34,052 bases of DNA from a candidate division KSB1 bacterium (lineage in GTDB: Bacteria; Zhuqueibacterota; Zhuqueibacteria; JANLFK01; Oleimicrobiaceae): positions 1 through 34,052 of the forward strand of contig JAPDPR010000043.1 in assembly GCA_034506335.1 (NCBI GenBank), in the 5' to 3' direction. The position numbers and the translations under genes were made by a program. Of this stretch, positions 1 through 8,782 are shown one piece after another. Each line of letters starts with the position of its first letter. The first letter of the stretch is position 1. Below the pieces are notes generated by a model. It had not been told where the DNA came from. It searched no databases and saw nothing but the letters and a program-made list of their open reading frames with translations.

Positions 1-807
1 ACCACCTACGACACGATGGTGTTTGACCGAGGGGTAGCTGCGCCGGGCACCCTGCGCGCCTGGCTGTTCGGACTGGCCGACCGGCTTTCCATGCGCCTGG
101 CGGACATGGTGGTGTTGGAAAGCCAGGACCACATCGACAGCTGCGTGCGCCGCTTCAAGATTCCGCCGCAGCGCTTCCGCCGCGTGTTTCTGGCGACCGA
201 CGAAGAGGTCATCCGGCCGCGAGCCGTCGAGAAGGAACAGGAGGAGTTCCTCGTCCACTTTCACGGCGAGTACGCACCCTTTCACGGTGTGAAGTACATT
301 CTTCTGGCTGCCCATCTGCTCCGGGGTGAAGGTGTCACATTCCAGATCATCGGTCGGGGCATCACCTATGAAGCCGATCGCCGGCTGGCCGAGGAGCTCG
401 GGCTGCGTAACGTGCGCTTCCTGGACAATGTGCCCTTTGAGGAGCTGGCGACCTATATGTCACGGGCGGATGTGTGCTTGGGCATCTTTGGCGACAACGA
501 ACGTGTTTCGCGCGTGGTGACAAACAAGGTCATTGAGGCCATTGCCGTCGGCAAGCCCCTAATCTCATCTCGCAATGCCCCCATCCAAGAGCTGCTGGTC
601 GATGGGGAGAGTGTACTGCTGTGCGAGAGGGCAAACCCAGAGTCATTGGCCCAGGCAATCCTTCGCCTCAAGCGTGACCCGGGCCTCCGTCACAAGATTG
701 CGCAAGGGGGGCACAAGGTATTCTTGGAGCACTGCACATGCCATCTTCTGGGAAAACAGCTGAAGGCCATCGCAAGTGAGCTTGTCCATGACAGAAGCGC
801 GAATTGA
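1..807 (+). CDS. Glycosyltransferase family 4 (GT-B), 5' end outside window
   Basis: The reading frame is open from base 1, so the N-terminal acceptor-binding half is cut off; 268 residues are visible. What remains is the C-terminal Rossmann half of a GT-B retaining glycosyltransferase. It has a strand of the type VHFHGEYAPFHGVKYIL where family members recognise the nucleotide sugar, a FLDNVPFEELATYMSRADV segment, and the donor-site helix TNKVIEAIAVGKPLISS followed by PIQELL. The expected acidic residue of the E-x7-E region is the E of VIEAI. It probably transfers a sugar from a nucleotide donor onto a lipid-linked oligosaccharide at the inner membrane. The next gene starts inside its 3' end, which suggests translational coupling. 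An internal ATG at base 16 exists but lies mid-domain and is unlikely to be the real start. Substrate unknown. Confidence 0.85.
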   Translation, partial: TTYDTMVFDRGVAAPGTLRAWLFGLADRLSMRLADMVVLESQDHIDSCVRRFKIPPQRFRRVFLATDEEVIRPRAVEKEQEEFLVHFHGEYAPFHGVKYILLAAHLLRGEGVTFQIIGRGITYEADRRLAEELGLRNVRFLDNVPFEELATYMSRADVCLGIFGDNERVSRVVTNKVIEAIAVGKPLISSRNAPIQELLVDGESVLLCERANPESLAQAILRLKRDPGLRHKIAQGGHKVFLEHCTCHLLGKQLKAIASELVHDRSAN

Positions 808-1798
808 GCAGATGCAAGGGGTGCGTGTCCTCATCACCGGTGGGTTGGGTTTTATTGGCAGCAACTTGGCCCATCGACTCGTGAGCCTGGGCGCAGAGGT
901 GACCCTCTACGACGCGTGCTTGGAGCCGTATGGATGGAACTTTGCCAACATCGAGGGGATTGCCGACCGGGTGAAGGTTGTCAAAGGTGACGTCCGGGAC
1001 TATCCACTGCTGGCCGAGCAGGTGCGCGAACAGGATGTGGTCTTTCATCTGGCCGCACAGGTCGGACGTGAGATCTCGATGGAAAATCCGGCTCTGGATG
1101 TGGACATCAATTGCCATGGCACCCTCAATGTGGCGCGGGCGTGCGCAGAAGCCAGTCGGCGCGTGAAGGTTGTCTACGCGGGCAGCAGGGGGCAGATCGG
1201 AGAACCCCTCTATCTGCCGGTCGATGAAGAGCATCCCACCAATCCCACCGACGTCTATGGCATCAACAAGCTTGCGGCGGAGAAATACTTGCTCCTTTTT
1301 GGCAAAGTGTATGGTTTTCCCGTGGTTTCCCTGCGGTTGAACAACGTTTACGGTCCGCGCTGCCAGATGCACCACGGCTTCTACGGCATCTTGAACTGGT
1401 TTATCAAGAGGGCCATGACGGGGGAGCCGATCACGGTGTACGGCGACGGCGGTCAGACGCGGGACTATGTGTACATCGACGACGTGGTGGACGCTTTCAT
1501 ACTAGCAGCGCAACGCCCGGAAGCAGACGGCGAGGTGTTTTTTGTCGGCTCCGGCGTAGAAACGGTGTTTCTGGACATGGTGAAGGAGGTGCTTCGAGCC
1601 GTTGGCAAGGGAAGTTACGTGCACGTGCCCTTCCCGCCGAGCAGGGAGAAGATTGACATCAAGCGGTTTGTGGTCACCTACGACAAATTACATCGACTGA
1701 CCGGCTGGGAGCCTCGCACCCCTTTGAGCGAGGGGGTGGCAAAGACCGTCGAGTTCTACCGCGGGCGGCTGCCTCTGTATCTCCGGAGGGCCGCATGA
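788..1798 (+). CDS. NAD-dependent epimerase/dehydratase (extended SDR)
   Basis: This is a sugar-nucleotide modifying enzyme of the extended short-chain dehydrogenase family, about 336 residues, the usual length. From the ATG at 788 the Rossmann motif GGLGFIG lies at residues 18-24, an HLAAQ strand near 87-91, and the catalytic YxxxK pair at Y157/K161 (YGINK). The late signature GGQTRDYVYIDDVVDA is also present. The catalytic Ser/Thr region reads YAGSRGQIG rather than the common SSxxVYG; S133 is the likely catalytic residue. A GTG at 776 with GAAGG nine bases upstream is an alternative start. Either start overlaps the preceding glycosyltransferase gene. It probably makes a donor sugar for the neighbouring transferases by 4-epimerisation, 4,6-dehydration or decarboxylation; the sequence does not tell which. 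Confidence 0.88.
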   Translation: MTEARIEQMQGVRVLITGGLGFIGSNLAHRLVSLGAEVTLYDACLEPYGWNFANIEGIADRVKVVKGDVRDYPLLAEQVREQDVVFHLAAQVGREISMENPALDVDINCHGTLNVARACAEASRRVKVVYAGSRGQIGEPLYLPVDEEHPTNPTDVYGINKLAAEKYLLLFGKVYGFPVVSLRLNNVYGPRCQMHHGFYGILNWFIKRAMTGEPITVYGDGGQTRDYVYIDDVVDAFILAAQRPEADGEVFFVGSGVETVFLDMVKEVLRAVGKGSYVHVPFPPSREKIDIKRFVVTYDKLHRLTGWEPRTPLSEGVAKTVEFYRGRLPLYLRRAA

Positions 1799-2703
1799 GC
1801 AAAAGAGCGGTGGCCACATCCCAGGACCGGTGTGATGTGTCGGTGATCGTGCCCAGCTTCAATCCTGGCCCGCTGCTCTTTGACTGCCTGCGCTCGCTCT
1901 ATGCCCAGCGAACAGACTACGCTTATGAAGTGATTGTCGTCGATAGCTCGCCCCAGGACTTGACCAGGGAGATTGAGTGCAAATTCCCAGAGGTGAGATT
2001 TATCCGATTGCCACGCCGTGCCTATCCAGGCGTCGCCAGGAATGCGGGAATTAACCAGGCCCGCGGCGAAATCATTGCGTTTACCGACACCGACTGCGTC
2101 GTTGCCCCGGACTGGCTTCAGAAACTTGTGGAGTGTCAGCGGGACGGCATGCACGTGGTGGGCGGGCCCGTAAGCAACGGCACCGCCGACAGCGCCATAG
2201 GCACTGTCGAGTTCCTTCTGGAATTCAATAACTTTCAGGCTGACCGGGGTGGGCAGCGGGCCGTGGAGTTGTTGCCCACGTGCAATGTTGCCTACCGTAA
2301 AGAACTCTTTGTCCGCTACGGCGGATTTGACAATGCCATTAAAGGGAGCGATTCGGCCTTTAGCAGGAAGATGAACCGTGAGGGGATAGGAGTGTACCTG
2401 GTCCCAGGCATTCGTGTCGTTCATCGCAACCGCACGTCCCTGGAAGGTTTCTTGCGCAATCAGTTCCAACTGGGCATCGGGGGGGCGCTCACCCGCCGTA
2501 GGCTCATGTTGCGCGACTCGTTTGTCACAAGATCGCCGCTGCTTGCTCCTCTCATCCCGCTTGCCCGCACCATTGCCATAGCCTACCGCCTTATCCGTTG
2601 GAGTCCTGCGAACTTTGTCCGCTTTGTGCTCCTGTATCCCCTGTGCTTTCTCGGGTTGCTCGTATTTACCGCGGGGTTCATGCGCGGGTTGAAGAGGGAA
2701 TGA
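1795..2703 (+). CDS. Glycosyltransferase family 2 with C-terminal membrane segment
   Basis: A 302-residue GT-A inverting glycosyltransferase. The N-terminal domain has the family opening SVIVPSFN, the nucleotide-binding VIVVDSS strand, and the acidic metal-binding motif in AFTDTDCVVAPDW near residue 100. Next come a GGPVSNG stretch and a CNVAYRKELF block with GGFD, typical of family 2. The last 60 or so residues are hydrophobic (around PLLAPLIPLARTIAIAY and FVLLYPLCFLGLLVF), implying membrane anchoring. The ATG overlaps the previous stop as ATGA, so translation is probably coupled to the SDR gene. It likely adds one sugar to a lipid-linked intermediate on the cytoplasmic face. Acceptor and donor cannot be assigned. 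Confidence 0.9.
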   Translation: MSKRAVATSQDRCDVSVIVPSFNPGPLLFDCLRSLYAQRTDYAYEVIVVDSSPQDLTREIECKFPEVRFIRLPRRAYPGVARNAGINQARGEIIAFTDTDCVVAPDWLQKLVECQRDGMHVVGGPVSNGTADSAIGTVEFLLEFNNFQADRGGQRAVELLPTCNVAYRKELFVRYGGFDNAIKGSDSAFSRKMNREGIGVYLVPGIRVVHRNRTSLEGFLRNQFQLGIGGALTRRRLMLRDSFVTRSPLLAPLIPLARTIAIAYRLIRWSPANFVRFVLLYPLCFLGLLVFTAGFMRGLKRE

Positions 2704-2713
2704 CCAAGGATCC

Positions 2714-4030
2714 ATGGGCTACCCAGGGACTCAGAAGCGTGACGATTCCCGCATGAACCCGCCGGATGCCAGCGTTGTGGTGGGCCGTCCTGTGCGCATC
2801 GCCTACGTCGTGTGGAAATTCCCTCGCTTTTCGGAGACCTTCGTAACCAATGAGCTCTTCTTCCTTGGCCTGGCGGCGCCTGGTCTGCAGGTGCGCGTCT
2901 TTGCCGTAAGAAAGGGCGACGCGGGGGCAGAGTCTTCGCGCGTGGCGGCGTTGCGCCCGTTGCTCACGTACCTGCCGGCGCTGTGGGCTCCGTGCTCATG
3001 GTGGTGGATGGTGCATGCCGTGTGGGGTGCGCCTCGGGCGGTGGCGAGGATTTTTGTGGCGTTGCTCAGGCTGAGTGCTCAGCAACCTTCGCATGGAGCC
3101 CGCCTGTACGCAATGGCGCAGAGCCTGTACGCGCTGAGCAAAGGGCTCCCCCTTGCGGTGCTGCTGCGCCGGGAGCAGGTCGCACACGCCCACGCACATT
3201 TTGCTGAGACTGGGGGGCTTGTTGCCTGGGTGGCAGCAAGGGTGGCAGGGATCCCCTTTTCGGTAACCCTGCACGGGCACGACATCTTTTTTAATCCGAA
3301 TCCGCTGCTGGCGGCGTTTCTCATTCGAGAGAGTCGCTTTGCGATAACGGTTTCGGAGTACAACAGGCGCTTCTTGGCCAGGATGGAGCCTGCCGCGCAG
3401 AGCAAAGTGCGGGTTGTTCATTGCGGTGTGGATCTTGCCCTTTTTCGTCCAGGCGAGCCCCGCACGATCGGTGTGTTCCGCATCCTCACGGTGGCGCGCT
3501 TGCAACCGCGCAAGGGGATCGCGGACTTGGTGGAAGCCTGCAGGGCGCTGGCAGATGAAGTCGACTATGAGTGCGTAGTGGTTGGCGACGGCCCCCAGCG
3601 AACAGAGCTTGAAGACAAGGCCGCGCGCTACGGACTGGCAGAGCGATTTCGCTTCCTGGGCGCCCGTGCTCACGAGGAGGTGTTGGCGCAGCTGCAAAAG
3701 GCCTCGGTGTTTGTGCTCCCCTCGTACTCGGAGGGAGTACCTGTGTCGGTGATGGAGGCCATGGCAATGGGAGTCCCGGTGATTGCGACCGCCGTGAATG
3801 GTGTGCCGGAGCTAGTGAAGCGTGGGGCAGGCATTCTTGTGGCCCCGGGCGACATAGAGGGGCTGGCCGCGGCGCTGCGCCGTGTGGCGAACATGTCCGA
3901 TGCAGAGCGTGGCAGAATGGGGCGGAAAGCCAGGCAAGTGGTTGAGAGGGAATTTGACATCCGGACGCAGAGTGCGGCCCTGGCCCGGATGTTTTTGAGC
4001 AGCTCGTCAGAGGTTCAAGCGCGAGGGTAG
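2714..4030 (+). CDS. Glycosyltransferase family 4, WcaL/AmsK-like
   Basis: A complete GT-B glycosyltransferase of 438 residues. The N-terminal half includes KFPRFSETFVTNEL, an opening typical of colanic-acid and amylovoran-type transferases, then HAHAHFAETGG and SVTLHGHDIFF. The C-terminal half carries VARLQPRKGIADLVEA and the donor-binding E-x7-E motif at E340 and E348, within SEGVPVSVMEAMAMGVPV. The ATG at 2714 has AAGGA three bases upstream; a second in-frame ATG at 2753 lacks a recognisable ribosome site, so 2714 is preferred. It follows the GT2 gene by only 10 bases and probably acts after it in chain assembly. The WcaL/AmsK resemblance rests on motif appearance, so the linkage made is unknown. 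Confidence 0.9.
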   Translation: MGYPGTQKRDDSRMNPPDASVVVGRPVRIAYVVWKFPRFSETFVTNELFFLGLAAPGLQVRVFAVRKGDAGAESSRVAALRPLLTYLPALWAPCSWWWMVHAVWGAPRAVARIFVALLRLSAQQPSHGARLYAMAQSLYALSKGLPLAVLLRREQVAHAHAHFAETGGLVAWVAARVAGIPFSVTLHGHDIFFNPNPLLAAFLIRESRFAITVSEYNRRFLARMEPAAQSKVRVVHCGVDLALFRPGEPRTIGVFRILTVARLQPRKGIADLVEACRALADEVDYECVVVGDGPQRTELEDKAARYGLAERFRFLGARAHEEVLAQLQKASVFVLPSYSEGVPVSVMEAMAMGVPVIATAVNGVPELVKRGAGILVAPGDIEGLAAALRRVANMSDAERGRMGRKARQVVEREFDIRTQSAALARMFLSSSSEVQARG

Positions 4031-4032
4031 AG

Positions 4033-5745
4033 GTGGCCCAGACGGGAGAACAAGCGGTAGAGAACCAGACAGGGGCAAAGGAGAGATGGAAGGAGGCGGT
4101 GCTCCTCCTCCTGTTGGCGGCCACCCTTGTACACATCGCGATCTACTTTAACCGGTTTGAAGTGCCCAATACTGACTTTTTCGCCTTTAGGCGTGACGCG
4201 TTGGCCTACATGCAAGGCCGCTTGCCGGAGAACTTCAAGCGCGGCCCAGTCTACCCCTTGCTTATGGGGCTGGTGTCACGGGTACTGCCAGCCAGCGAGC
4301 CAGAGCTCCTTGCAGGCGAGCTCGTCAATGCCGCATTGACGCTTCTGCTTGTCTATCTCGTTTTTCGCATTGCAACAGCGCTGATGGGCTCGGGGGGAGT
4401 GGTGGTGGCCTTTGGGGTGGCGATTAGTCCAGTGCTCATGCCTTCAGCCACTCAGCCGCTGGCTGAGGCCTCTTTAGCCGTGGGCATCGCGCTGACCTTC
4501 TACCTGGCCATGAAGGGATCGCCGGCGGCTTATGCGGCCGCTGCGGTAGCCAGTATGACGCGCTACGAGGCGGCGCTCCTTCTGCCGCTCTTGGTGGTGA
4601 AAGATCTGTACGCGCGCAAACGACTGCTGCCAACGCTTATGCGCGGCGCGGCCGCCGCCACCCCTTTGGCCCTCTGGTTCGTACTGAGCCTCACTCACAA
4701 GGCGGTGCTCAACCCCTACGTTGACGAGGTGGTGAAGCTGCAGCCAGCGGGGGTGGGCAATCTCGTATCCTGTGTGGCTATTTCCTTCAAATTTCTGGCG
4801 CCGTTTGCCCGTCGAGCCGTGGGTTTAGCAGGGGGAAGCCTGCCTGAGGCTCTCACGGCAGCGGGCGCGTGTGTGGTATTGGCGGTGGTTTTCGGCGGAC
4901 TGGTGCTGCTGGCCAGGAAAGGGCAGGCCATAGGCTGGATGCTGGCACTCTTTCTGGCTGGGTATCTGGTGATTCATACCTTTTTCTGGTGGGCGATCGA
5001 AGAGCGCTACACATACATTGTGCTGTGGATCGTACTTCTGGGTGTGGTGGCAGTGCTCCGGGAGCTTCCACTGCCGCAGAGGGCTCTGAAGTCCGGGCTG
5101 GTGCGGAGTGTGCTGGTAGCATGCACGGCACTCGTGGCTGTGGCCGGCGCCATCGCCATCGGGTTAAGAGGCGGTGTTCTGCAGGCGGTTGTCTTCCTGC
5201 TGTTTGCCTCAGCTGCGGTGGTCGGCGCGTTCCTTGGAAGCAATCGCACATTGACGGCTACTGCAGTGGTCCTGGGAGTAGTGGGTGTGGCGTGTGCTTT
5301 GGGCGGAATTGCCGTGACGGCCAACGACATGGCGAAAATGCGTGACTACCGGGCCCCATACCGGCTTGCCGGCGAATGGCTGCGAGCCCATGTGGAGGAG
5401 GATGTGCGCGTCGTCTCGCTGCTGCCCCTCACGCTCGCTTACTACGCGGGCCTGCCGGACGACCAAGTGCGGGGCTATTTTGCCTTTTCCGGTGCCAGCT
5501 GCGATGACTTTGCCGCACGCCTCATGGATTCTGACGTCGACTACGTGGTCTGGGACAGTCAGGCTGCGGCCGAAAAACGAGCCTATAGCAGTGTGCTCCA
5601 TCGCGTGGATTTGATGCGTTGCCTCTTCTCGGAGGAAGGGGAGCCCCTTGTTCCCAATTTGTCGCTGGCCGCAGTGATTTCGGTTGACCAGAAACGATTG
5701 CGCATATTTAGGGTGGAACGTCCGACTCAGCCCCATACTGGATAG
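4033..5745 (+). CDS. GT-C family membrane glycosyltransferase (ArnT/PMT-like)
   Basis: A 570-residue polytopic protein with many hydrophobic segments, the first at about residues 21-38. The first extracytoplasmic loop contains NTDFFAFRRDALAYMQG, then KRGPVYPLLMGL, the layout of GT-C glycosyltransferases, where an acidic residue in this loop is catalytic. These enzymes use polyprenyl-phosphate-linked sugars as donors and work on the outer face of the cytoplasmic membrane. The C-terminal roughly 110 residues form a soluble domain containing YRLAGEWLRAHVEEDVRVVS and DVDYVVWDS, common in this superfamily. The start is GTG at 4033 with GAGGG five bases upstream and only two bases after the previous stop. 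It is one of six GT-C genes here. Its donor could be made by the GT2 directly downstream. Confidence 0.82.
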   Translation: MAQTGEQAVENQTGAKERWKEAVLLLLLAATLVHIAIYFNRFEVPNTDFFAFRRDALAYMQGRLPENFKRGPVYPLLMGLVSRVLPASEPELLAGELVNAALTLLLVYLVFRIATALMGSGGVVVAFGVAISPVLMPSATQPLAEASLAVGIALTFYLAMKGSPAAYAAAAVASMTRYEAALLLPLLVVKDLYARKRLLPTLMRGAAAATPLALWFVLSLTHKAVLNPYVDEVVKLQPAGVGNLVSCVAISFKFLAPFARRAVGLAGGSLPEALTAAGACVVLAVVFGGLVLLARKGQAIGWMLALFLAGYLVIHTFFWWAIEERYTYIVLWIVLLGVVAVLRELPLPQRALKSGLVRSVLVACTALVAVAGAIAIGLRGGVLQAVVFLLFASAAVVGAFLGSNRTLTATAVVLGVVGVACALGGIAVTANDMAKMRDYRAPYRLAGEWLRAHVEEDVRVVSLLPLTLAYYAGLPDDQVRGYFAFSGASCDDFAARLMDSDVDYVVWDSQAAAEKRAYSSVLHRVDLMRCLFSEEGEPLVPNLSLAAVISVDQKRLRIFRVERPTQPHTG

Positions 5746-5749
5746 GGAG

Positions 5750-6754
5750 ATGGCAACAACGAAGAAAGCACACGCAAGCGATACGCGCGCAGCCGCTGTC
5801 TCGGTAGTGATACCGGCCTTCAACGAGGAGGGGAGCGTGGGGTCGGTGGTCGAGGCAGTACGGGCGGCGCTGCGCGATCGGAACGTAGAGCACGAGGTGA
5901 TCGTTGTCGACGATGGGTCGGCAGACCGCACCGCCGAGGTAGCTTTGGCACACGGGGCGCATGTGATCCATCACCGGCGCAACCGGGGCTACGGCGCTGC
6001 GCTGAAGACGGGGATACGTGCGGCCCGGCACGAGACTATTCTCATCACCGATGCCGACGGAACATATCCTGCCGCCTCGCTTCCGGAACTCCTGGCACGC
6101 TTGGACAGAGCTGACATGGTGGTTGGGGCGAGGGTGAAGCGCAACGCACGCATTCCCCTTCTGCGCAGACCGGGCAAGTGGCTCCTCGGCCGCCTGGCGG
6201 AGCACATCACCGGCGAAAAGATCCCAGACCTGAACTCTGGACTGCGGGCATTCCGCCGGCAATGCGTACAGCAGTACCTGCCAATTCTGCCGGACCGCTT
6301 CTCGTTTACCACGACGATCACCGTGGCCTTGCTCAGCGACGGCTACCGAGTTGAGTACCTGCCCATTGACTACTACAAGCGCCAGGGCAAATCGAAAATT
6401 GTGCCGTGGAACTTTTTCGAGTTTGTCGCCCTTGTGCTTCGTCTTTCTATGTCCTTCAACCCGCTTCGGATCTTTGTACCTGTGTCCATGGTCTGTTTTC
6501 TTCTGGGTCTGATCAAGCTGGCGGCGGATGTGGTGTTTGCGGTGATGCGGGTGGGCAGCATCGGCCTGCACCTTCTATCAGAGCCGGTGGTATCCACCAC
6601 GGCGGTGGTCTTTTTGCTCTTCGGGCTGCAGATTTTGCTCATTGGCATGATGTCCGACGGCTTGGCCCGCAAGATCGCCCAGCGCATTCCCACCGATTAT
6701 GAGTCGCGCGCGGTGGAGGAACTGGTGGAGCAGCGTCACCACAAGGAGGCTTAG
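5750..6754 (+). CDS. GT2 polyprenyl-phosphate glycosyltransferase (DPM1/GtrB-like)
   Basis: A 334-residue family-2 glycosyltransferase, similar to dolichyl/polyprenyl-phosphate sugar synthases. Visible motifs are SVVIPAFNEE, EVIVVDDGSADRT, NRGYGAALKTGI, the metal-binding ITDADGTYP, and PDLNSGLRAFRR, a hallmark of this subgroup. Two C-terminal membrane helices follow (around IFVPVSMVCFLLGLIKLAA and TTAVVFLLFGLQILLIGMM), as in GtrB. The likely reaction is nucleotide sugar plus undecaprenyl phosphate giving a monosaccharide lipid donor for GT-C enzymes. The ATG at 5750 follows the previous stop by four bases and is preferred over an in-frame TTG at 5684 lying inside the GT-C gene. Placement directly after a GT-C gene supports a donor-synthase/transferase pair. 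The sugar is unknown. Confidence 0.88.
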   Translation: MATTKKAHASDTRAAAVSVVIPAFNEEGSVGSVVEAVRAALRDRNVEHEVIVVDDGSADRTAEVALAHGAHVIHHRRNRGYGAALKTGIRAARHETILITDADGTYPAASLPELLARLDRADMVVGARVKRNARIPLLRRPGKWLLGRLAEHITGEKIPDLNSGLRAFRRQCVQQYLPILPDRFSFTTTITVALLSDGYRVEYLPIDYYKRQGKSKIVPWNFFEFVALVLRLSMSFNPLRIFVPVSMVCFLLGLIKLAADVVFAVMRVGSIGLHLLSEPVVSTTAVVFLLFGLQILLIGMMSDGLARKIAQRIPTDYESRAVEELVEQRHHKEA

Positions 6755-6794
6755 GTAGCATCGCGCCTGTGGGGCAAGAGGAACGAGAGGAAGT

Positions 6795-8744
6795 ATGTGT
6801 GGGTTTGTGGGAGTGTTGAAGTGTGAGGAGCGGGCGGCGCCGTTGGGCGAAGAGGTGTTGGGCCCCATGGCTTCTTTGCTCCGACACCGGGGCCCCGATG
6901 ACCACGGCAGCTATTGGGACGGCACCTGTGGCCTTGCCCACCAGCGCCTCAGCATTATCGACCTGAGCGTGGCCGGCCGTCAACCCATGGGCAGCGAGGA
7001 CGGCAGCGTGTGGGTCGCCTACAACGGCGAAGTGTACAACTTCCGCGAGCTGCGGCGCGAATTCAACCTGGATCAGCGTCATCGCTTCGTTTCGCGTACT
7101 GATACGGAAGTCGTCATCCACCTGTACGAGGAGCTGGGGCCGGCTTGCTTCAAAGAACTCAACGGCATGTTCGCCATGGCCCTGTGGGACCGCCGGGAGC
7201 GCACGCTCTATCTGGCCCGTGACCCGTACGGCATCAAGCCACTTTTCTACATGCAGTGGCAGGGAGCCTTCTGGTTCGCCTCGGAGATCAAAGCCCTCCT
7301 CATGGCCCCCGGTTTTGAAGCCAGGCCGAGCCTGGAAGCCCTGTTCCACTATCTATCCTTCGACTTTGTCCCTGACGAGCTGACGGCCTTTGAGGGCATT
7401 CGGGAGCTCAGACCAGGGCACGTGCTCAGCCTTAGTCCCGGCGGGCAGATCCACATCGAGCGATTCTTTGACATCGACTACGCGGTGCAGCAGAGTATGA
7501 CGGAGCAGGAGGCGATAGAACAGTCATTGCGCCTCCTCACCGCGTCGGTGGAACGCCAGCTCATCGCTGATGTGCCGGTCGGGGTGATGCTTTCCGGCGG
7601 CATGGATTCCAGTGCGTTGACCGCCCTCATGGCCCGCGTACGGGGAGACAGCGACTTTCACACCTTCTCCTTGGCCTTCGAAGACGATAGCTTCGACGAG
7701 TCGTGGTACGCGCGGGTGGTGGCAGAAACCCTGCACACGCACCATCACGAGATTCTGGTAACACCCCAGCGCGTGCGCGAACTGTTGCCGCGCTACCTGT
7801 GCTACATCGACGAGCCCTATGCCGACGGCTCCGCCATCCCCACTTACCTGCTCGCTGAGTGCGCTAAAGACTATGTGACCGTGCTTCTTTCTGGCGAGGG
7901 TGGCGACGAGTTTTTTTCCGGGTACGACACCCACCTGGCCTACAAGATGCGTCGTTTGTATCGCAAAGTGCCTGCCCTGCTTCGACGGGGGGTGATTGCG
8001 CCTCTGGTGAACCGGCTGCCTGTTTCGGACAAGAAGCTCAGTTTTGAATTCAAGGCAAAACGGTTTGTGCGGGGCGCGGAGATGGACACCGCAACTTCCC
8101 ATTTTGCGTGGCGGGTGGTGCTTGCCGAAGAAGCCAAACGCCAAGTCCTTCGCGAGCCGGAACGCTTTGGGTTTGCGCCCTCGGTCAGCTATTTCCAGCA
8201 CGCGTTCGCCCATTGCCAGGCCGCCGACGAGCTCAATCGCCTGCTGTACGTGGACTACTCCTTTCACCTTCCGGACGATCTCATGATCAAGAATGATCGG
8301 ATGACCATGGCACACTCTCTGGAGGCGCGTGTGCCCTATACGGACAACGAGCTGGTGAGCTTTCTGGCGACCGTGCCTGTGGGGTTGAAGTTGAAAGGCA
8401 CGCGCAAGAAACATCTCTTGCGCAGCGCCTTGCGGGGCATTCTGCCCCCGGTGATCTTGAACAAGAAGAAGGTGGGCCTTGAGATGCCGTACTCGCGATG
8501 GTTGCGTGAGGAGCTTCGCGACTTGACCGAGCGGTACTTCGCGGCTGCCCGGCTGGCTGACACCGGCCTGTTCAACCCCGATGGGGTTCGCCTGCTTTGG
8601 GAGGAACATCTTGCCAAACGCGTCGACCACGGGCGGTTCCTATGGGGTCTATTGAACTACATGCTGTGGCATGAGGCCTACGTGGAGAGAGGGGACTTTC
8701 GCTCGTATTTGGTGGAGCCGCGCGCTCCGCGCCCACCCACCTAG
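6795..8744 (+). CDS. asnB: Glutamine-hydrolysing asparagine synthase-like amidotransferase
   Basis: A 649-residue, two-domain protein. The N-terminal Ntn glutaminase domain starts MCGFVGV, with Cys2 becoming the nucleophile after Met removal, and continues with LLRHRGPDDHG and HQRLSIIDLS. The C-terminal adenylating domain carries the PP-loop SGGMDSS at residues 267-273, then LSGEGGDEFFSGY and the late SLEARVPY motif. The chemistry is transfer of glutamine-derived ammonia to an adenylated carboxylate. In surface-polysaccharide loci such paralogues are believed to amidate uronic acids or other carboxyl groups rather than make free asparagine; that role is inference here. The start ATG has AGAGG four bases upstream. 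It heads a block with a methyltransferase and an FAD enzyme. The symbol names the family and does not assert asparagine synthesis. Confidence 0.93.
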   Translation: MCGFVGVLKCEERAAPLGEEVLGPMASLLRHRGPDDHGSYWDGTCGLAHQRLSIIDLSVAGRQPMGSEDGSVWVAYNGEVYNFRELRREFNLDQRHRFVSRTDTEVVIHLYEELGPACFKELNGMFAMALWDRRERTLYLARDPYGIKPLFYMQWQGAFWFASEIKALLMAPGFEARPSLEALFHYLSFDFVPDELTAFEGIRELRPGHVLSLSPGGQIHIERFFDIDYAVQQSMTEQEAIEQSLRLLTASVERQLIADVPVGVMLSGGMDSSALTALMARVRGDSDFHTFSLAFEDDSFDESWYARVVAETLHTHHHEILVTPQRVRELLPRYLCYIDEPYADGSAIPTYLLAECAKDYVTVLLSGEGGDEFFSGYDTHLAYKMRRLYRKVPALLRRGVIAPLVNRLPVSDKKLSFEFKAKRFVRGAEMDTATSHFAWRVVLAEEAKRQVLREPERFGFAPSVSYFQHAFAHCQAADELNRLLYVDYSFHLPDDLMIKNDRMTMAHSLEARVPYTDNELVSFLATVPVGLKLKGTRKKHLLRSALRGILPPVILNKKKVGLEMPYSRWLREELRDLTERYFAAARLADTGLFNPDGVRLLWEEHLAKRVDHGRFLWGLLNYMLWHEAYVERGDFRSYLVEPRAPRPPT

Positions 8745-8773
8745 GAGTGACAGAGGGAGGAGCACAAAGCTGG

Positions 8774-8778
8774 GGAGG
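8774..8778 (+). promoter_or_regulatory. Shine-Dalgarno site fixing the methyltransferase start
   Basis: GGAGG lies four bases before the ATG at 8783 and marks it as the start of the methyltransferase gene, in preference to the in-frame GTG at 8747 next to the asnB stop. Confidence 0.6.
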
Positions 8779-8782
8779 AAGT

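Noticed and set aside
1756..2715. 319-codon open frame on the minus strand
   Set aside because: It mirrors the GT2 gene and has no family features; a shadow frame.
4869..5345. 158-codon plus-strand frame inside a GT-C gene
   Set aside because: A Gly/Cys-rich shadow of the membrane protein's frame, with no independent ribosome site or domain.
5708..6571. 287-codon open frame on the minus strand
   Set aside because: It lies opposite the DPM1-like GT2 with intact motifs; composition is rich in His, Arg and Gln, as usual for antisense shadows.
7524..8630. 368-codon open frame on the minus strand
   Set aside because: It is antisense to the well-supported asnB gene, shows no recognisable domain, and long antisense frames are expected in GC-rich coding DNA.
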